Below, piece by piece: positions 44,390 through 52,755 of a stretch of 64,000 bases of DNA; positions within the stretch are counted from its first letter, which is position 1, and every line of letters starts with the position of its first letter. The notes under the pieces were generated by a model. It was not told where the DNA came from. It did no database searches and saw only the letters and a program-made list of their open reading frames with translations. Origin of the DNA: Solirubrobacteraceae bacterium. GTDB lineage: Bacteria; Actinomycetota; Thermoleophilia; Solirubrobacterales; Solirubrobacteraceae. Made by a program: the position numbers and the translations under genes. Where the stretch lies: contig JAPSGI010000004.1 of assembly GCA_031177685.1 (NCBI GenBank), forward strand, positions 124,001-188,000. The letters are read 5' to 3'.

Positions 44390-44395
44390 AGCGTA
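44390..44395 (-). promoter_or_regulatory. Putative -10 box TACGCT for leaderless DUF899 gene
   Basis: On the minus strand TACGCT is followed by seven bases and GTG 44382. Confidence 0.45.
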
Positions 44396-44452
44396 GTTGG
44401 GGCACGACCCTGGGCGCCCGCGGGGAAGCGGGCGCCCGGGGACGTTGCGCGA

Positions 44453-44764
44453 CTACGCCGGCTGCGGCACCCCTGTGAGGTCGCCCGCCGTCAGCATGCG
44501 CACCTCGAACACCGTGCGGCTGGCCGACTGCAGCGAGTGGCCGCCCTGGGCGTACGCGGGCGCGAGGCGGTCCGCGAAGAAGCGGTCCAGCGCGTCCCGC
44601 GAGTCCCAGACGCTGATCATCCGCCAGCCGGGATCCGTGGGCCCGCCGAACACGAGCCTTGCCCCCTCCGGCGGGACGGGGCCGGTGCCCGCCACGTGGT
44701 CGATGATCTCCTTCGCCTGCTCCGGGCGCAGCTCCGGGTTGTCGACGATCACTCCGATGGCCAT
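44453..44764 (-). CDS. Small dimeric alpha/beta-barrel-like protein
   Basis: 103 aa from ATG 44764, with AAGGAG five bases upstream. The pattern of two beta-alpha-beta units (MAIGVIVDNPELRPEQ... and WRMISVWDSRDALDRFFADRLAPAY) is like ABM/EthD ferredoxin-fold proteins that bind small aromatic substrates. No catalytic residues can be named. It lies downstream of the large regulator on the same strand and may be controlled by it. Confidence 0.65.
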   Translation of the reverse strand: MAIGVIVDNPELRPEQAKEIIDHVAGTGPVPPEGARLVFGGPTDPGWRMISVWDSRDALDRFFADRLAPAYAQGGHSLQSASRTVFEVRMLTAGDLTGVPQPA

Positions 44765-44855
44765 GGTGGCTCCTTCGTCTCGATCTCCCGCTGTTGCGGC
44801 TGATCGCAACCTAGGCGCGGGGCGACGCCGGGTCATCAGTGCAATTGCGCAATCG

Positions 44856-47072
44856 CTACGGAACGCGCTCGCGGGCCCACGTGGCCAGCTGCGTGCGGTT
44901 GTCGAGACCCAGCTTCGTCAGTGCGTGGCGGACGTGGCTCTCGACCGTGCGCACGGAGAGCTGCAGGCGGGCTGCGATGGCCTTGTTCGCCAGGCCCTCG
45001 GCCACCAGCCCCGCGACCTCCAGCTCGCGAGCGCTCAAGCCGGCCGATGAAGCTGGGCGCGGTCTCGCCTCGCCGAAGGCGAGCGCGATCGCCTCGTCCA
45101 TCCCAAGCCGTCCGCCCTCGCCCCATACGGCGTCCGCGTCCTCGCCCAGTGCGGCCTCGGCGGCGGCGCGAACGCGATCCAGGCGCGCCCGGTAGAAGGG
45201 CGGGAACTCGCCCCCGACGCGGGCTCGCTCGGCCGCGGCCGCCGCTGCCACCCGGAGCGCGTCCGCCGGCTGGCGCCGGGCGAGGACGCCCGCCTGCCCG
45301 ACCAGGGCCATCGGCAGCACCGTGGCGTCGCGTGACGGGCGCAGCATCTCCACCGCCGTACGGAAATGCGCGGTTGCGCCGGCCGCGTCCGGTGCCCCCA
45401 GATCGTTCAGGGTTCCCAACCACACGTGGCAGGTCCCCTGCGCCCAGCGGTCGTCCGCGGCCTGCAGCAGCGACAGGGCGGTCTCGAACAGCTCCTTCGC
45501 GCGCTCGGGCTCGCCGCTCACCGCGAAGCCCATGCCGAGCCCCATGGTCGCGCGCCCCTCGCCCGTCGCCACGCCGAGCTCGTGGTGCGCCGCCCGGCTG
45601 GCCTCGAAGTGCGCGCGGCCCGTCTCCACCGCGCCGGAGAACGTCTCCGCCAGCCCCTGAAAGAACTGCGCCCACGCTTCGAGGAGCGGCTCGCCCAGTC
45701 CCGCGCCGAGCTCGCGCGCCTCCGCGAGGATGCTTCGCGCGGTGTCGTAGTCGCCCAGCATGCTCGCGAGCTGACCCGCCGCTATCTGGGCCTCGGCCCG
45801 GTAGCGGTCCCGTGCCGGGCAGCGCTCGAGAAGCTGCTTCGTCAACGCCGCCCCGTCGGTCTGCCCGAACCGGAAGAAGAGGTCGCGAATCGCGCCCATC
45901 AGCCGCACGCCGGCGCACGGGTCGTCGGCGATCGCCCACTCCAGCGCCGCCCGGACGTTCTCGTAGTCGTCGTCCAGCTCGTTCACGAACCGCTGCCGGC
46001 CGGTGGACAGCCACTCCTCGCGGGCGACCTCGCCCAGGGCCGCGAAATACTCGAGATGGCGCCTGCGGGCGGCGGCGATTTCACCGGCGTCCGCGAGCAG
46101 CTCGTGCGCGTATTCGCGGACGGTCTCCAGCAGCCGGTAGCGCGTGCGCCCCTTGGCGCTCTCCGCCACCGTGACGAGCGACTTGTCGACGAGGCGGGTG
46201 AGGACGTCCAGCGAGAGCCCCGGCGCCACGGCCGCCGCCGCTGCGGCGTCGAAACCGCCCACGAACACGCTCAGGGTGCGCAGCGCCCGCCGCTCCTGTG
46301 CATCGAGGAGCTGGTGGCTCCATTCCACCGCCGCCCGGACCGTCCGGTGATGCGGCGGGGCGTCCCGCGCGGCCGCTCCCAGCGTGTCGAGCCGGTTCTC
46401 CAGGCTCGAGAGGATCTCCGCCGGCGACATCGCGCCGATCCGGGCGGCCGCCAGCTCGATCGCGAGCGGCAGGCGGTCGAGGCGCTCGCACAGCTCGACG
46501 ATGGCGGCATCCGTGTCCTGCGCCGGCATGAACTCCGGCCGCCGCTGCCTGGCGCGCTCGACGAAGAGGCGATGGGCGTCTTCCTGCGCAAGCGGGTCCA
46601 GCCGCCAGACCGTCTCCCCGTTCACACCCAGCGGCTCGCGGCTCGTGGCCATGATCCGCACATGGGCGCAAGTCGTGAGCAGGGCGGCAGCGAGCTCCGA
46701 GCACTCGGCGACGACGTGCTCGCAGTTGTCGAGGACCAGCAGCAGGTCGCGCTCGGCCAGGTACCTCCGAAGGGCCTCCGTCGGGGTCGCCCCGCGCACG
46801 TCGAGCGTGCGCGCCGTCTCGGCGGCTACGTCCGGCGCCTCGGAACCGGCGGCGAGGTCGACGAGCCAGACGCCGGCGCGCCGGCGCGGTAGCTGACGCT
46901 CCGCGACCGCCAGCGCCAGGCTGGTCTTCCCGACGCCCCCGGGTCCGGTGACGGTCACGAGCCGTGTCCTGTGGAGCGTGGTCCCGATCGCCTCGAGCTC
47001 CCGCGCGCGCCCCACGAGCGAGGTCAGCCGTAACGGCAGGTTCTGCTCCGTGGATCTCGCTACCGCTCGCAC
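44856..47072 (-). CDS. LuxR-family ATPase regulator (LAL/AfsR-like)
   Basis: 738 aa. N-terminal NTPase with Walker A GPGGVGKTS (about 44-52) and Walker B LLLVLDNCEHV, plus the TSREPL sensor typical of STAND ATPases. A middle region of TPR-like helical repeats spans about 350-650. A C-terminal LuxR helix-turn-helix follows (LSARELEVAGLVAEGLANKA..., final 60 residues). It is a one-component regulator expected to activate transcription on binding a ligand and ATP. It diverges from the VOC gene; TAGGCT lies 15 bases before its GTG. Confidence 0.92.
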   Translation of the reverse strand: MRAVARSTEQNLPLRLTSLVGRARELEAIGTTLHRTRLVTVTGPGGVGKTSLALAVAERQLPRRRAGVWLVDLAAGSEAPDVAAETARTLDVRGATPTEALRRYLAERDLLLVLDNCEHVVAECSELAAALLTTCAHVRIMATSREPLGVNGETVWRLDPLAQEDAHRLFVERARQRRPEFMPAQDTDAAIVELCERLDRLPLAIELAAARIGAMSPAEILSSLENRLDTLGAAARDAPPHHRTVRAAVEWSHQLLDAQERRALRTLSVFVGGFDAAAAAAVAPGLSLDVLTRLVDKSLVTVAESAKGRTRYRLLETVREYAHELLADAGEIAAARRRHLEYFAALGEVAREEWLSTGRQRFVNELDDDYENVRAALEWAIADDPCAGVRLMGAIRDLFFRFGQTDGAALTKQLLERCPARDRYRAEAQIAAGQLASMLGDYDTARSILAEARELGAGLGEPLLEAWAQFFQGLAETFSGAVETGRAHFEASRAAHHELGVATGEGRATMGLGMGFAVSGEPERAKELFETALSLLQAADDRWAQGTCHVWLGTLNDLGAPDAAGATAHFRTAVEMLRPSRDATVLPMALVGQAGVLARRQPADALRVAAAAAAERARVGGEFPPFYRARLDRVRAAAEAALGEDADAVWGEGGRLGMDEAIALAFGEARPRPASSAGLSARELEVAGLVAEGLANKAIAARLQLSVRTVESHVRHALTKLGLDNRTQLATWARERVP

Positions 47073-47099
47073 GCTCGCCCTCGCCGCAGCCTAGCCCCG

Positions 47100-47105
47100 T
47101 ACCAT
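47100..47105 (+). promoter_or_regulatory. Putative -10 box TACCAT for leaderless VOC gene
   Basis: TACCAT ends 7 bases before GTG 47113, in the 40-bp gap shared with the divergent LAL regulator. Confidence 0.4.
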
Positions 47106-47112
47106 CGAGCGC

Positions 47113-47559
47113 GTGACGATCCAACGGATGGACCACGTCGGCATCGTCGTGGACGACCTCCCGGCCGCCATCGAGTTCTTCGTGGAGCTCGGACTCGAGC
47201 TGCAGGGCGAGGGGTCGGTCGAGGCCGGCTGGGTGGACCGCGTCGTGGGGCTCGACGGCGTCCGGGCGCAGATCGCGATGCTGCAGAGCCCGGACGGCGA
47301 CTGCAGACTCGAGCTGTCGAAGTTCCACACGCCGTCGAGCCAGGGCGACAGCGGGCCCGCGCCGGCGAACACACCGGGCATCCGCCACGTCTCGTTCGCC
47401 GTCGAGGACGTCGACGCCGCCGTGGCCGGCCTGCGAGCCCGCGGCTCGGAGCTCGTCGGCACGGTGGAGCGCTACGAGGACCGCTACCGCCTCTGCTACG
47501 TGCGCGGCCCGGAGGGGATCATCGTCGAGCTGGCCGAGCAGATCGTCCCGGGCCGCTAG
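47113..47559 (+). CDS. VOC (glyoxalase/bleomycin-resistance) family protein
   Basis: 148 aa with two beta-alpha-beta3 modules: MDHVGIVVDDLPAAIEFFVELG and IRHVSFAVEDVDAAVAGL. Likely metal ligands are His8, a Glu (RLELSKF), a His in RHVSF and a Glu in GIIVELAE. Such proteins are isomerases, dioxygenases or drug-binding proteins. It faces the LAL regulator gene and may be its target. Confidence 0.85.
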   Translation: MTIQRMDHVGIVVDDLPAAIEFFVELGLELQGEGSVEAGWVDRVVGLDGVRAQIAMLQSPDGDCRLELSKFHTPSSQGDSGPAPANTPGIRHVSFAVEDVDAAVAGLRARGSELVGTVERYEDRYRLCYVRGPEGIIVELAEQIVPGR

Positions 47560-48015
47560 CTAGCCGCCGGGCGGAGCCTCGACCTTGAGGTCCGTCATCG
47601 GGAGGTCGCGGACGTTGTCCGTCAGCAGGATCGCCCCGTGGGCTCTCGCGGTGCCGGCGATGAGTGCGTCGGCCGTGTGGATCGTCCGGCCGCGCTTTTC
47701 GAAGGCGGCCTGGTAGCGGCCGGCGCGTTGTGCGGCCTCGCGTCCGGTGGGCAGGAAGCGCAGACGCTCCAAAAGCGCGGTTGCGGTCTTGCGCTCCTTG
47801 GGCCGGATTCCTCGCTCTATCTCGGCGACGTTGACGCAGCTGACTCCGAGCCAGTGCCCGTCCGCCAGCAGCTCAAGCAGGAGAGCGGTGACCTTCTCGT
47901 CGCCACGGAGATGTGCGATCAGGACCGTCGTGTCGAGCAGGTACAGGCTCAGGAGCCCGTCTCGCTGCGGCGTGTCCGGCGAGCCCAGTCGGCGGCTGCG
48001 CGACGGTCGCGCCAC
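47560..48015 (-). CDS. PIN-domain ribonuclease toxin (VapC-like)
   Basis: Up to 151 aa from GTG 48015, but conserved PIN sequence begins only at LYLLDTTVLIAHL near 47945, just after the antitoxin stop. All four acidic residues are present (LLDTTV, NVAEIERG, TADALIAG, LLTDNVRD). A CTG codon overlaps the antitoxin stop as CTGA, so initiation there is plausible and would give about 129 aa. VapC toxins cut tRNA or rRNA. It forms a module with the upstream ribbon-helix-helix gene. Confidence 0.85.
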   Translation of the reverse strand: MARPSRSRRLGSPDTPQRDGLLSLYLLDTTVLIAHLRGDEKVTALLLELLADGHWLGVSCVNVAEIERGIRPKERKTATALLERLRFLPTGREAAQRAGRYQAAFEKRGRTIHTADALIAGTARAHGAILLTDNVRDLPMTDLKVEAPPGG

Positions 48016-48194
48016 TCCGGGTAGGCGCGGGCGCTGGCGACGCCTGCGGTCTGCTCCAGCGACGCCGCAAGCGCGAGCCGTTCGAGCTTCTCACGCGCGG
48101 CCTCCTCGAGGAACCGGCTGCGGGACCGCTCGCCGACGAGGCGGTCGATCTCCTGAAGGGTCTCGTCCGACATCACGACATGAGCACGTGCCAC
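47949..48194 (-). CDS. Ribbon-helix-helix antitoxin (VapB-like)
   Basis: 81 aa. An N-terminal strand and two helices (VVMSDETLQEIDRLVGE, SRSRFLEEAAREKLERL) form a ribbon-helix-helix DNA-binding domain; the C-terminal part (PEWRDRRAAADWARR) is the likely toxin-binding tail. GTG 48194 has AGGAGG at a good distance (48201-48206 region). A palindrome covers this ribosome site and probably serves for autorepression. Confidence 0.82.
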   Translation of the reverse strand: MARAHVVMSDETLQEIDRLVGERSRSRFLEEAAREKLERLALAASLEQTAGVASARAYPEWRDRRAAADWARRTRRSETGS

Positions 48195-48195
48195 A

Positions 48196-48221
48196 ACGAC
48201 CTCCTAAGTCCCATAGGTCGT
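48196..48221. promoter_or_regulatory. Inverted repeat, likely VapB operator
   Basis: ACGACCT (48196-48202) and AGGTCGT (48215-48221) are perfect inverted arms separated by 12 bases, directly upstream of the vapB start and overlapping its Shine-Dalgarno site. Autoregulation by the antitoxin-toxin complex is the usual scheme. Confidence 0.6.
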
Positions 48222-48253
48222 CCCACTCTAGCAGCCGGCGTACGCTGGTCCGT

Positions 48254-49579
48254 CTACGCCCGCTTGACCGCGAACAGGTCCCAGCGGCCCGGGACGCCCT
48301 TGAGCTCGTGGGGGCCGCGGTCGTCGAACTCGATGCCCGAGCCGACGACGAGGTCCTTGACGGTGCGCGAGACGAGGACCTCGCCGCGGTCGGCGAGGCC
48401 GCCGACGCGGGCGCCGATGTTGACGGCGATCCCGCGGACGTCGTCGCGCGTGACCTCGCACTCGCCGGTGTGCAGCCCAGCGCGGATGTGGACGCCCACT
48501 TCCGGCGCCTGCTGGGCGATCGTGCTCGCGCAGCGGATCGCGCGCGCCGGGCCGTCGAAGGTGGCGAGGAAGCCGTCGCCGAGGGTCTTCACCTCGCGGC
48601 CGCCGAAGCGGTCGAGGTGCTCGCGCACCAGGGCGTCGTGGGACTCGACGACCGTTCGCCAGCGGGCGTCGCCCAGCTCGGCGGCGCGCCGGGTGGACTC
48701 GACGATGTCGGTGAACAGCACCGTGGCCAGGACCCGGTCGAGCTCCTCGGGGTGGCGCGCGCCGGTCAGGAACTCCTCCACCTCGTCGAGGATCGGCGCG
48801 GCGTCGCCTACCCACGGGACGTGGTCGACGCCCGGGACCTCCAAGTACCGTGCCCCCGGGATGGCGGCGGCCATGTCGCGGCCGAGTCGCGCCGGCACCG
48901 CTCGCTCGTCCGCGCGGTGCATTACCAGCGTGGGAGCCTGCAGCGTGTCGAGGATCGGGCTCACGTCGACGCCGGCCGCGGTGCTCCAGCGCGCCCGAAT
49001 GACCCGAGGGCTTCCGACCGCGCGCTCGAAGGCGCCGAAGCGGCGCATCCACTCGTCCGTCGCGATGCTCGGCGCGAAGACGTGCAGGCCACGCCCTTCG
49101 CCCCAGTGCTCCAGCATGTCGTCGACTCGCTCCATCGCCCACGTCATGTCCCCCTCTTCGGGAAGATGGTCCGGCCCGCGCGCGTACGTGCCGTGGAGCA
49201 CCAGCGCCGTCACGCGGTCGGGATACGTCGCCGCGAACAGGGCGCTCATCGGCCCGCCCTCCGAGTAGCCGAACAGCGCCGCGCGCTCGCAGCCGGCGGC
49301 ATCCATCACGGCGGACAGGTCGGCCATGTCCTCCTCCAGCGTCGGTACGCCGGCGGGCGGGTCGGAGACGCCCTGGCCGCGCTTGTCGTAGAGCACCACG
49401 CGCGAGAACGAGGCCAGGCGCTCGAAGAAGCGCGCAGCCGCCGGGACGGTCCACAGGACGTCGATGTGGGACAGCAGCCCGGGGACGAAGACCACGTCGA
49501 GGTCGCCCTTGCCGACCACCTGGTAGCCGATGTTCAGGTCGCCGCTTCTCGCGTACCGCGTCTCGGGTTGGTCGAGCAT
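48254..49579 (-). CDS. Alpha/beta hydrolase fused to class III adenylate/guanylate cyclase
   Basis: 441 aa. Residues 1-260 are an alpha/beta hydrolase with nucleophile elbow GYSEGG and late His (GVDHVPW). Residues 270-441 are a class III cyclase catalytic domain with metal-binding Asp in LFTDIVEST and KTLGDGFLATFDG and a transition-state segment around GLHTGECE. This order is known from actinobacterial fusions, where the hydrolase may sense a small molecule and set cyclase activity. Both active sites look intact. The start ATG 49579 is 13 bases after TAGCCT. Confidence 0.92.
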   Translation of the reverse strand: MLDQPETRYARSGDLNIGYQVVGKGDLDVVFVPGLLSHIDVLWTVPAAARFFERLASFSRVVLYDKRGQGVSDPPAGVPTLEEDMADLSAVMDAAGCERAALFGYSEGGPMSALFAATYPDRVTALVLHGTYARGPDHLPEEGDMTWAMERVDDMLEHWGEGRGLHVFAPSIATDEWMRRFGAFERAVGSPRVIRARWSTAAGVDVSPILDTLQAPTLVMHRADERAVPARLGRDMAAAIPGARYLEVPGVDHVPWVGDAAPILDEVEEFLTGARHPEELDRVLATVLFTDIVESTRRAAELGDARWRTVVESHDALVREHLDRFGGREVKTLGDGFLATFDGPARAIRCASTIAQQAPEVGVHIRAGLHTGECEVTRDDVRGIAVNIGARVGGLADRGEVLVSRTVKDLVVGSGIEFDDRGPHELKGVPGRWDLFAVKRA

Positions 49580-49592
49580 GCCGGTGGCGCCG

Positions 49593-49602
49593 AGGCTATC
49601 GT
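49593..49602. promoter_or_regulatory. Overlapping divergent -10 boxes (TAGCCT minus, TATCGT plus)
   Basis: The ten bases AGGCTATCGT contain TAGCCT on the minus strand (13 bases before ATG 49579) and TATCGT on the plus strand (6 bases before GTG 49609, 9 before ATG 49612). The two boxes share one TA. Confidence 0.45.
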
Positions 49603-49611
49603 GCGCGTGTG

Positions 49612-49977
49612 ATGCGCGGACTCGCCTTCTTCCGCATCGGGCTGGGGGCTTTCGCCTGGCTCGCCCCGCGGACGATGAACCGCATCTTCGGCGTCCCGCG
49701 CGCGGACGACTCGCCCGCCCTCGTGTACATGAACCGCGTGTTCGGCGTGCGGGCCGTCACGCTCGGCGTGGGCTACCTCGCGTCGCGCGGGGATGCGCGC
49801 CGGCTGTGGCACCGGCTGTGGCTGCTGTGCGACGGCGCGGACACGGCGATGGGCGCGGCGATGGTGGCGCGCCGCCAGCTGACCGGGGTGACGGCTTTCC
49901 AGGCGCTGGCCATCACCGCCGGCGCCACGGCGGTCGACGTCGCCGCGATGCGCTCGGACGCCGGTACGCCACCGTAG
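49612..49977 (+). CDS. Small membrane-associated protein (DUF4267-like)
   Basis: 121 aa from ATG 49612 (GTG 49609 adds one residue). Hydrophobic helices lie near residues 5-20, 45-60, 70-90 and 95-115, with the pattern LAPRTMNRIFGV and VFGVRAVTLGVGYL, seen in small actinobacterial membrane proteins. No active site. The next gene starts 3 bases after the stop. Confidence 0.6.
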   Translation: MRGLAFFRIGLGAFAWLAPRTMNRIFGVPRADDSPALVYMNRVFGVRAVTLGVGYLASRGDARRLWHRLWLLCDGADTAMGAAMVARRQLTGVTAFQALAITAGATAVDVAAMRSDAGTPP

Positions 49978-49979
49978 CC

Positions 49980-50693
49980 ATGGACGGCGTGGTGAGGCTC
50001 GTGCACGACCGCGGGGTGGCGGAGCGGTTTCCCGGACACGCGACCGCCGCCGTGCGCGTACGCGCGGACCGTCCGCTGGGGCCGCGCGACGGGGCGATCG
50101 CGGAGCTGCGGGCGCGCGTCGCCGCGTCCGGCGGTCTTGCCGGCGCGCGCAGCGGCGGGGCGGCGTGGCGAGAGGTCTACGCGCAGATGGGCGCCAAGCC
50201 GAAGTACCTGCCCTCCGTCCAGGCGCTGCTGGAGACCTACGAGCGCGAGGGCTCGGTCCCCGTCCCCTTACCGCTGGTGGAGCTGTACTGCTGGTACTCG
50301 CTCGCGCGCGGGATCCCGATGGCGGGCTACGACGCGCGCAAGTTCGCGGGACCGCTGCGGCTCACCATCCCGGGCAAGGGCCTGCCGTTCACCGCGATCG
50401 GGCACGCGAACGCGCAGCCCGAGCGCACCAAGAGCGGCGAGGTGGCCTACGTCGACGACGAGAAGGTCGTCTGCCGCTACTGGAACTGTCGCGACTGCGA
50501 CCAGACGAAGCTGAACGACGACGTCCACGACGCGCTCTTCGTGTTCGACCTGCTCGAGGCGCCGGGAGTCCCGGGACCGGCGCAGGCGGACGACGTGGTC
50601 GCCGGCCTGACGGGCCTGCTCGACGGCGTCGCGCAGACGTGGAGCGGCGCCGTCGACGGAGCGGGCGCCCCGGAACTGGAGCTCGGCTCCTAG
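49980..50693 (+). CDS. B3/B4 tRNA-binding-domain protein (PheRS beta-like)
   Basis: 237 aa. The core YAQMGAKPKYLPSVQALL, then LVELYCWYSLARGIPMAGYDA, and YVDDEKVVCRYWNCRDCDQTKLN matches the B3/B4 domain of phenylalanyl-tRNA synthetase beta chain as a stand-alone protein. Such proteins are suspected to edit or deacylate misacylated tRNA. C-x2-C (CRDC) is unusual and might bind metal. It converges with the receiver gene (4-base overlap). Confidence 0.85.
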   Translation: MDGVVRLVHDRGVAERFPGHATAAVRVRADRPLGPRDGAIAELRARVAASGGLAGARSGGAAWREVYAQMGAKPKYLPSVQALLETYEREGSVPVPLPLVELYCWYSLARGIPMAGYDARKFAGPLRLTIPGKGLPFTAIGHANAQPERTKSGEVAYVDDEKVVCRYWNCRDCDQTKLNDDVHDALFVFDLLEAPGVPGPAQADDVVAGLTGLLDGVAQTWSGAVDGAGAPELELGS

Positions 50694-51061
50694 GCCACGT
50701 CGCGGGCCACGGCGCGCACCGCCTGGCGCAGGTCGTCCAGCGGCTGGCCCTTGCGGACGTAGCGGCTGGCCGAGCGGCTGAGCACGGTGGCGGCGAGCTG
50801 CTCGTCGGCGAACCCGGAGAACACGACGATCTTGGCCCGCGGCGCGACCTCGTGGATGACCGGAATCGCCTCCAGGCCGTCCATCTCGGGCATCGAGAGG
50901 TCCAGGACGACGACGTCCGGCTGGCACCGGCGGACCTCCTGGACGGCCGCGCGACCGTCGGCGGCCTCTCCGACGACCTCGATGTCGCCCTCCTCCTCGA
51001 GCACGATGCGGGCCAGGCGCCGCATCCCCGGGACGTCGTCGCAGACCACGACGGAGATCAT
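50690..51061 (-). CDS. Single-domain response regulator (receiver)
   Basis: 123 aa; one receiver domain and no output domain. Asp pair in VVCDDV, phospho-acceptor Asp in VVLDLSMPEMDG near residue 55, Thr/Ser position in VFSGFA, and lysine in YVRKGQ. ATG 51061 overlaps the stop of the upstream sensor (ATGA). It may act by protein contact or as a phosphate relay. Confidence 0.92.
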   Translation of the reverse strand: MISVVVCDDVPGMRRLARIVLEEEGDIEVVGEAADGRAAVQEVRRCQPDVVVLDLSMPEMDGLEAIPVIHEVAPRAKIVVFSGFADEQLAATVLSRSASRYVRKGQPLDDLRQAVRAVARDVA

Positions 51062-52266
51062 CGATCCTGGGAGTCGCCGCCGGGTTCGCGCTTCTCGCGC
51101 GGCCGCCGCGAGACCTGCGCCGCGGACCTGCGGCGCAGCCGGCCGGGCTCGACCTCCGCCTCGCCCAGCAGCTCGGAGACCAGCCGTTGCGCCTCCTGGA
51201 GCGTGGACTTCACCTGCGAAGCGCCGGCCGGGGCGTCCCCGCGCTCCAGGTCGTAGGAGGCGAGCGCCAGGCCCTGGATGATGTTGTCGTTGATCTCGAC
51301 CGCGTGGCGCTCGCTGAGCTCGCGGCGCTGCAGCTCCGCCGCGGCGATCGCGGAGCGCCGCATCATGGCCAGCCCGACCAGCGCGGCGATGGCGAAGGCC
51401 GCGAACAGCAGCCAGGGGACCGTGCGGCGCGACCCGGACACGCTGTCGTACAGGTCGTCCTGGGAGGTGGATATGGCCACGCGCCACGGCGAGGCGGCGA
51501 CGGGCGCGGAGGCGAACCAGCGGTCGCCGGCGTAGGCGCCGTGGCGGCGGTCTTCCAGCGCGGCGATCAGCGCGCGGTCGCGCAGCGGGCGCCCCAGGGG
51601 GGCGGCTTCGTGCGTGCCGCCGAGCACGACGTCGCGGCCGTCCAGCACCTCGGCCTGCGCGTCGGCGAAGTTCGGGACCCGCCGCAGGAAGCCGCCCAGG
51701 AACGCGCCCAGCGTACGCAGGCGCAGGGCGGTCAGGTAGACGCGCCGGCCGCCGGCGCTGCGGAAGGGAATCGCCCATTCGATCACCGCGCCCGCTCCCT
51801 CCCCGATCGCGCCCGAGAGCTGCGCGCGCCCGGTGGTCACGGCGCGCGCCACCTCCGCCGACGCGCCGGTCGGCGCGCGCCCGAAGACCGCCAGGCGGCG
51901 TCCGCGCGCGTCGAAGACCGCGGCGTACGGGCGGTCGTTGCGTCGCGCCAGCGCCGCGAGGCGGCGCGGGTCCACCCGCCGGCCGCCCAGTTGCGCCATC
52001 GCCTGCTGCGTCGCGCCCGCCTGCGAGACCTGGAAGAGCCCGGCGGTCATCGCGGCGGACACCTGCGCCACGTCCTCGAAGCGCTGCTCGACGTCGTCGC
52101 GCGCCTTGCGCTGCGAGTCGACCAGCGAGTACGCGAACACCGCCAGGAGCAGCAGGACGAGGACCGTGCCAGCGGTCATTCCCGCGCGCATGCGCTTGAT
52201 GGCCGGCGGCGTGGCAGGCTTCCCTGACTCCCGCGCCGCGCCGGCGGGCCCTCTCGTCCCGTTCAT
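51058..52266 (-). CDS. Membrane sensor with histidine-helix domain but no ATPase domain
   Basis: 402 aa. Two membrane helices (about 31-48 and 282-302) flank a ~230-residue extracytoplasmic sensing region with a PAS/CACHE-like pattern. After the second helix the motif RHAVEINDNIIQGL (His321) looks like the dimerisation and phosphoacceptor helix of HisKA_3-type kinases, followed by one more helix (SQVKSTLQEAQRLVSELL). The chain then ends in a basic tail, and the HATPase domain (N, G1, G2 boxes) is absent. The gene is coupled to a lone receiver. It could receive phosphate from another kinase or act as a phosphatase. Confidence 0.82.
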   Translation of the reverse strand: MNGTRGPAGAARESGKPATPPAIKRMRAGMTAGTVLVLLLLAVFAYSLVDSQRKARDDVEQRFEDVAQVSAAMTAGLFQVSQAGATQQAMAQLGGRRVDPRRLAALARRNDRPYAAVFDARGRRLAVFGRAPTGASAEVARAVTTGRAQLSGAIGEGAGAVIEWAIPFRSAGGRRVYLTALRLRTLGAFLGGFLRRVPNFADAQAEVLDGRDVVLGGTHEAAPLGRPLRDRALIAALEDRRHGAYAGDRWFASAPVAASPWRVAISTSQDDLYDSVSGSRRTVPWLLFAAFAIAALVGLAMMRRSAIAAAELQRRELSERHAVEINDNIIQGLALASYDLERGDAPAGASQVKSTLQEAQRLVSELLGEAEVEPGRLRRRSAAQVSRRPREKREPGGDSQDR

Positions 52267-52302
52267 CTTCCGGCGCCAGCCTACACCGGGCGCGCGGGCG
52301 GG

Positions 52303-52755
52303 CTAGACCGGCTTCGTCGTCATCGCCCACACCGTGACGACGTAGGCGGCGAGAAGCAGCCCGACCAGCACGGTGGCGACACGGCCGAGGGACCGCGCGC
52401 GGTCCGGTTCGCGGCGCGCGGCCAGACCCGCCAGGACCGTCGCGCCGACGAGGACGAGGAGCAGCGGCTCGGACGTGACGAAGCCGATCTCGATCCACGC
52501 GACCTCGGAGTCCTCGAGGCCCTGCTCGTCGAGCAGCCACTGCGCGGAGCCGCGCATCACGACCCACCCCGGGAGCGCGGCCAGCAGGAGCGCGCGGTAG
52601 CCCAGGCGCGCCGCGGTCGCCTCGCCGCTGCGCCAGGCTCCTCCGAGCGCGGTCGCGGCCAGCGCGAGGCCCCCGACCAGCGTCATCGCGCCCAGGATGT
52701 GCAGGAACAGCGGCAGGTTCCAGGCGTCGGGACGGATGGCGGCGAGCAGGCTCAC
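52303..52755 (-). CDS. Membrane protein, DUF2269-like (second of pair)
   Basis: 150 aa with four helices. It starts LPLFLHILGAMTLVGGLALAA, with a histidine in the first helix as in DUF2269-type proteins, and ends VTVWAMTTKP. GTG 52755 overlaps the stop of the similar gene upstream (GTGA). The two proteins share the LHxLxA first helix and may form a heteromer. Function unknown. Confidence 0.62.
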   Translation of the reverse strand: MSLLAAIRPDAWNLPLFLHILGAMTLVGGLALAATALGGAWRSGEATAARLGYRALLLAALPGWVVMRGSAQWLLDEQGLEDSEVAWIEIGFVTSEPLLLVLVGATVLAGLAARREPDRARSLGRVATVLVGLLLAAYVVTVWAMTTKPV

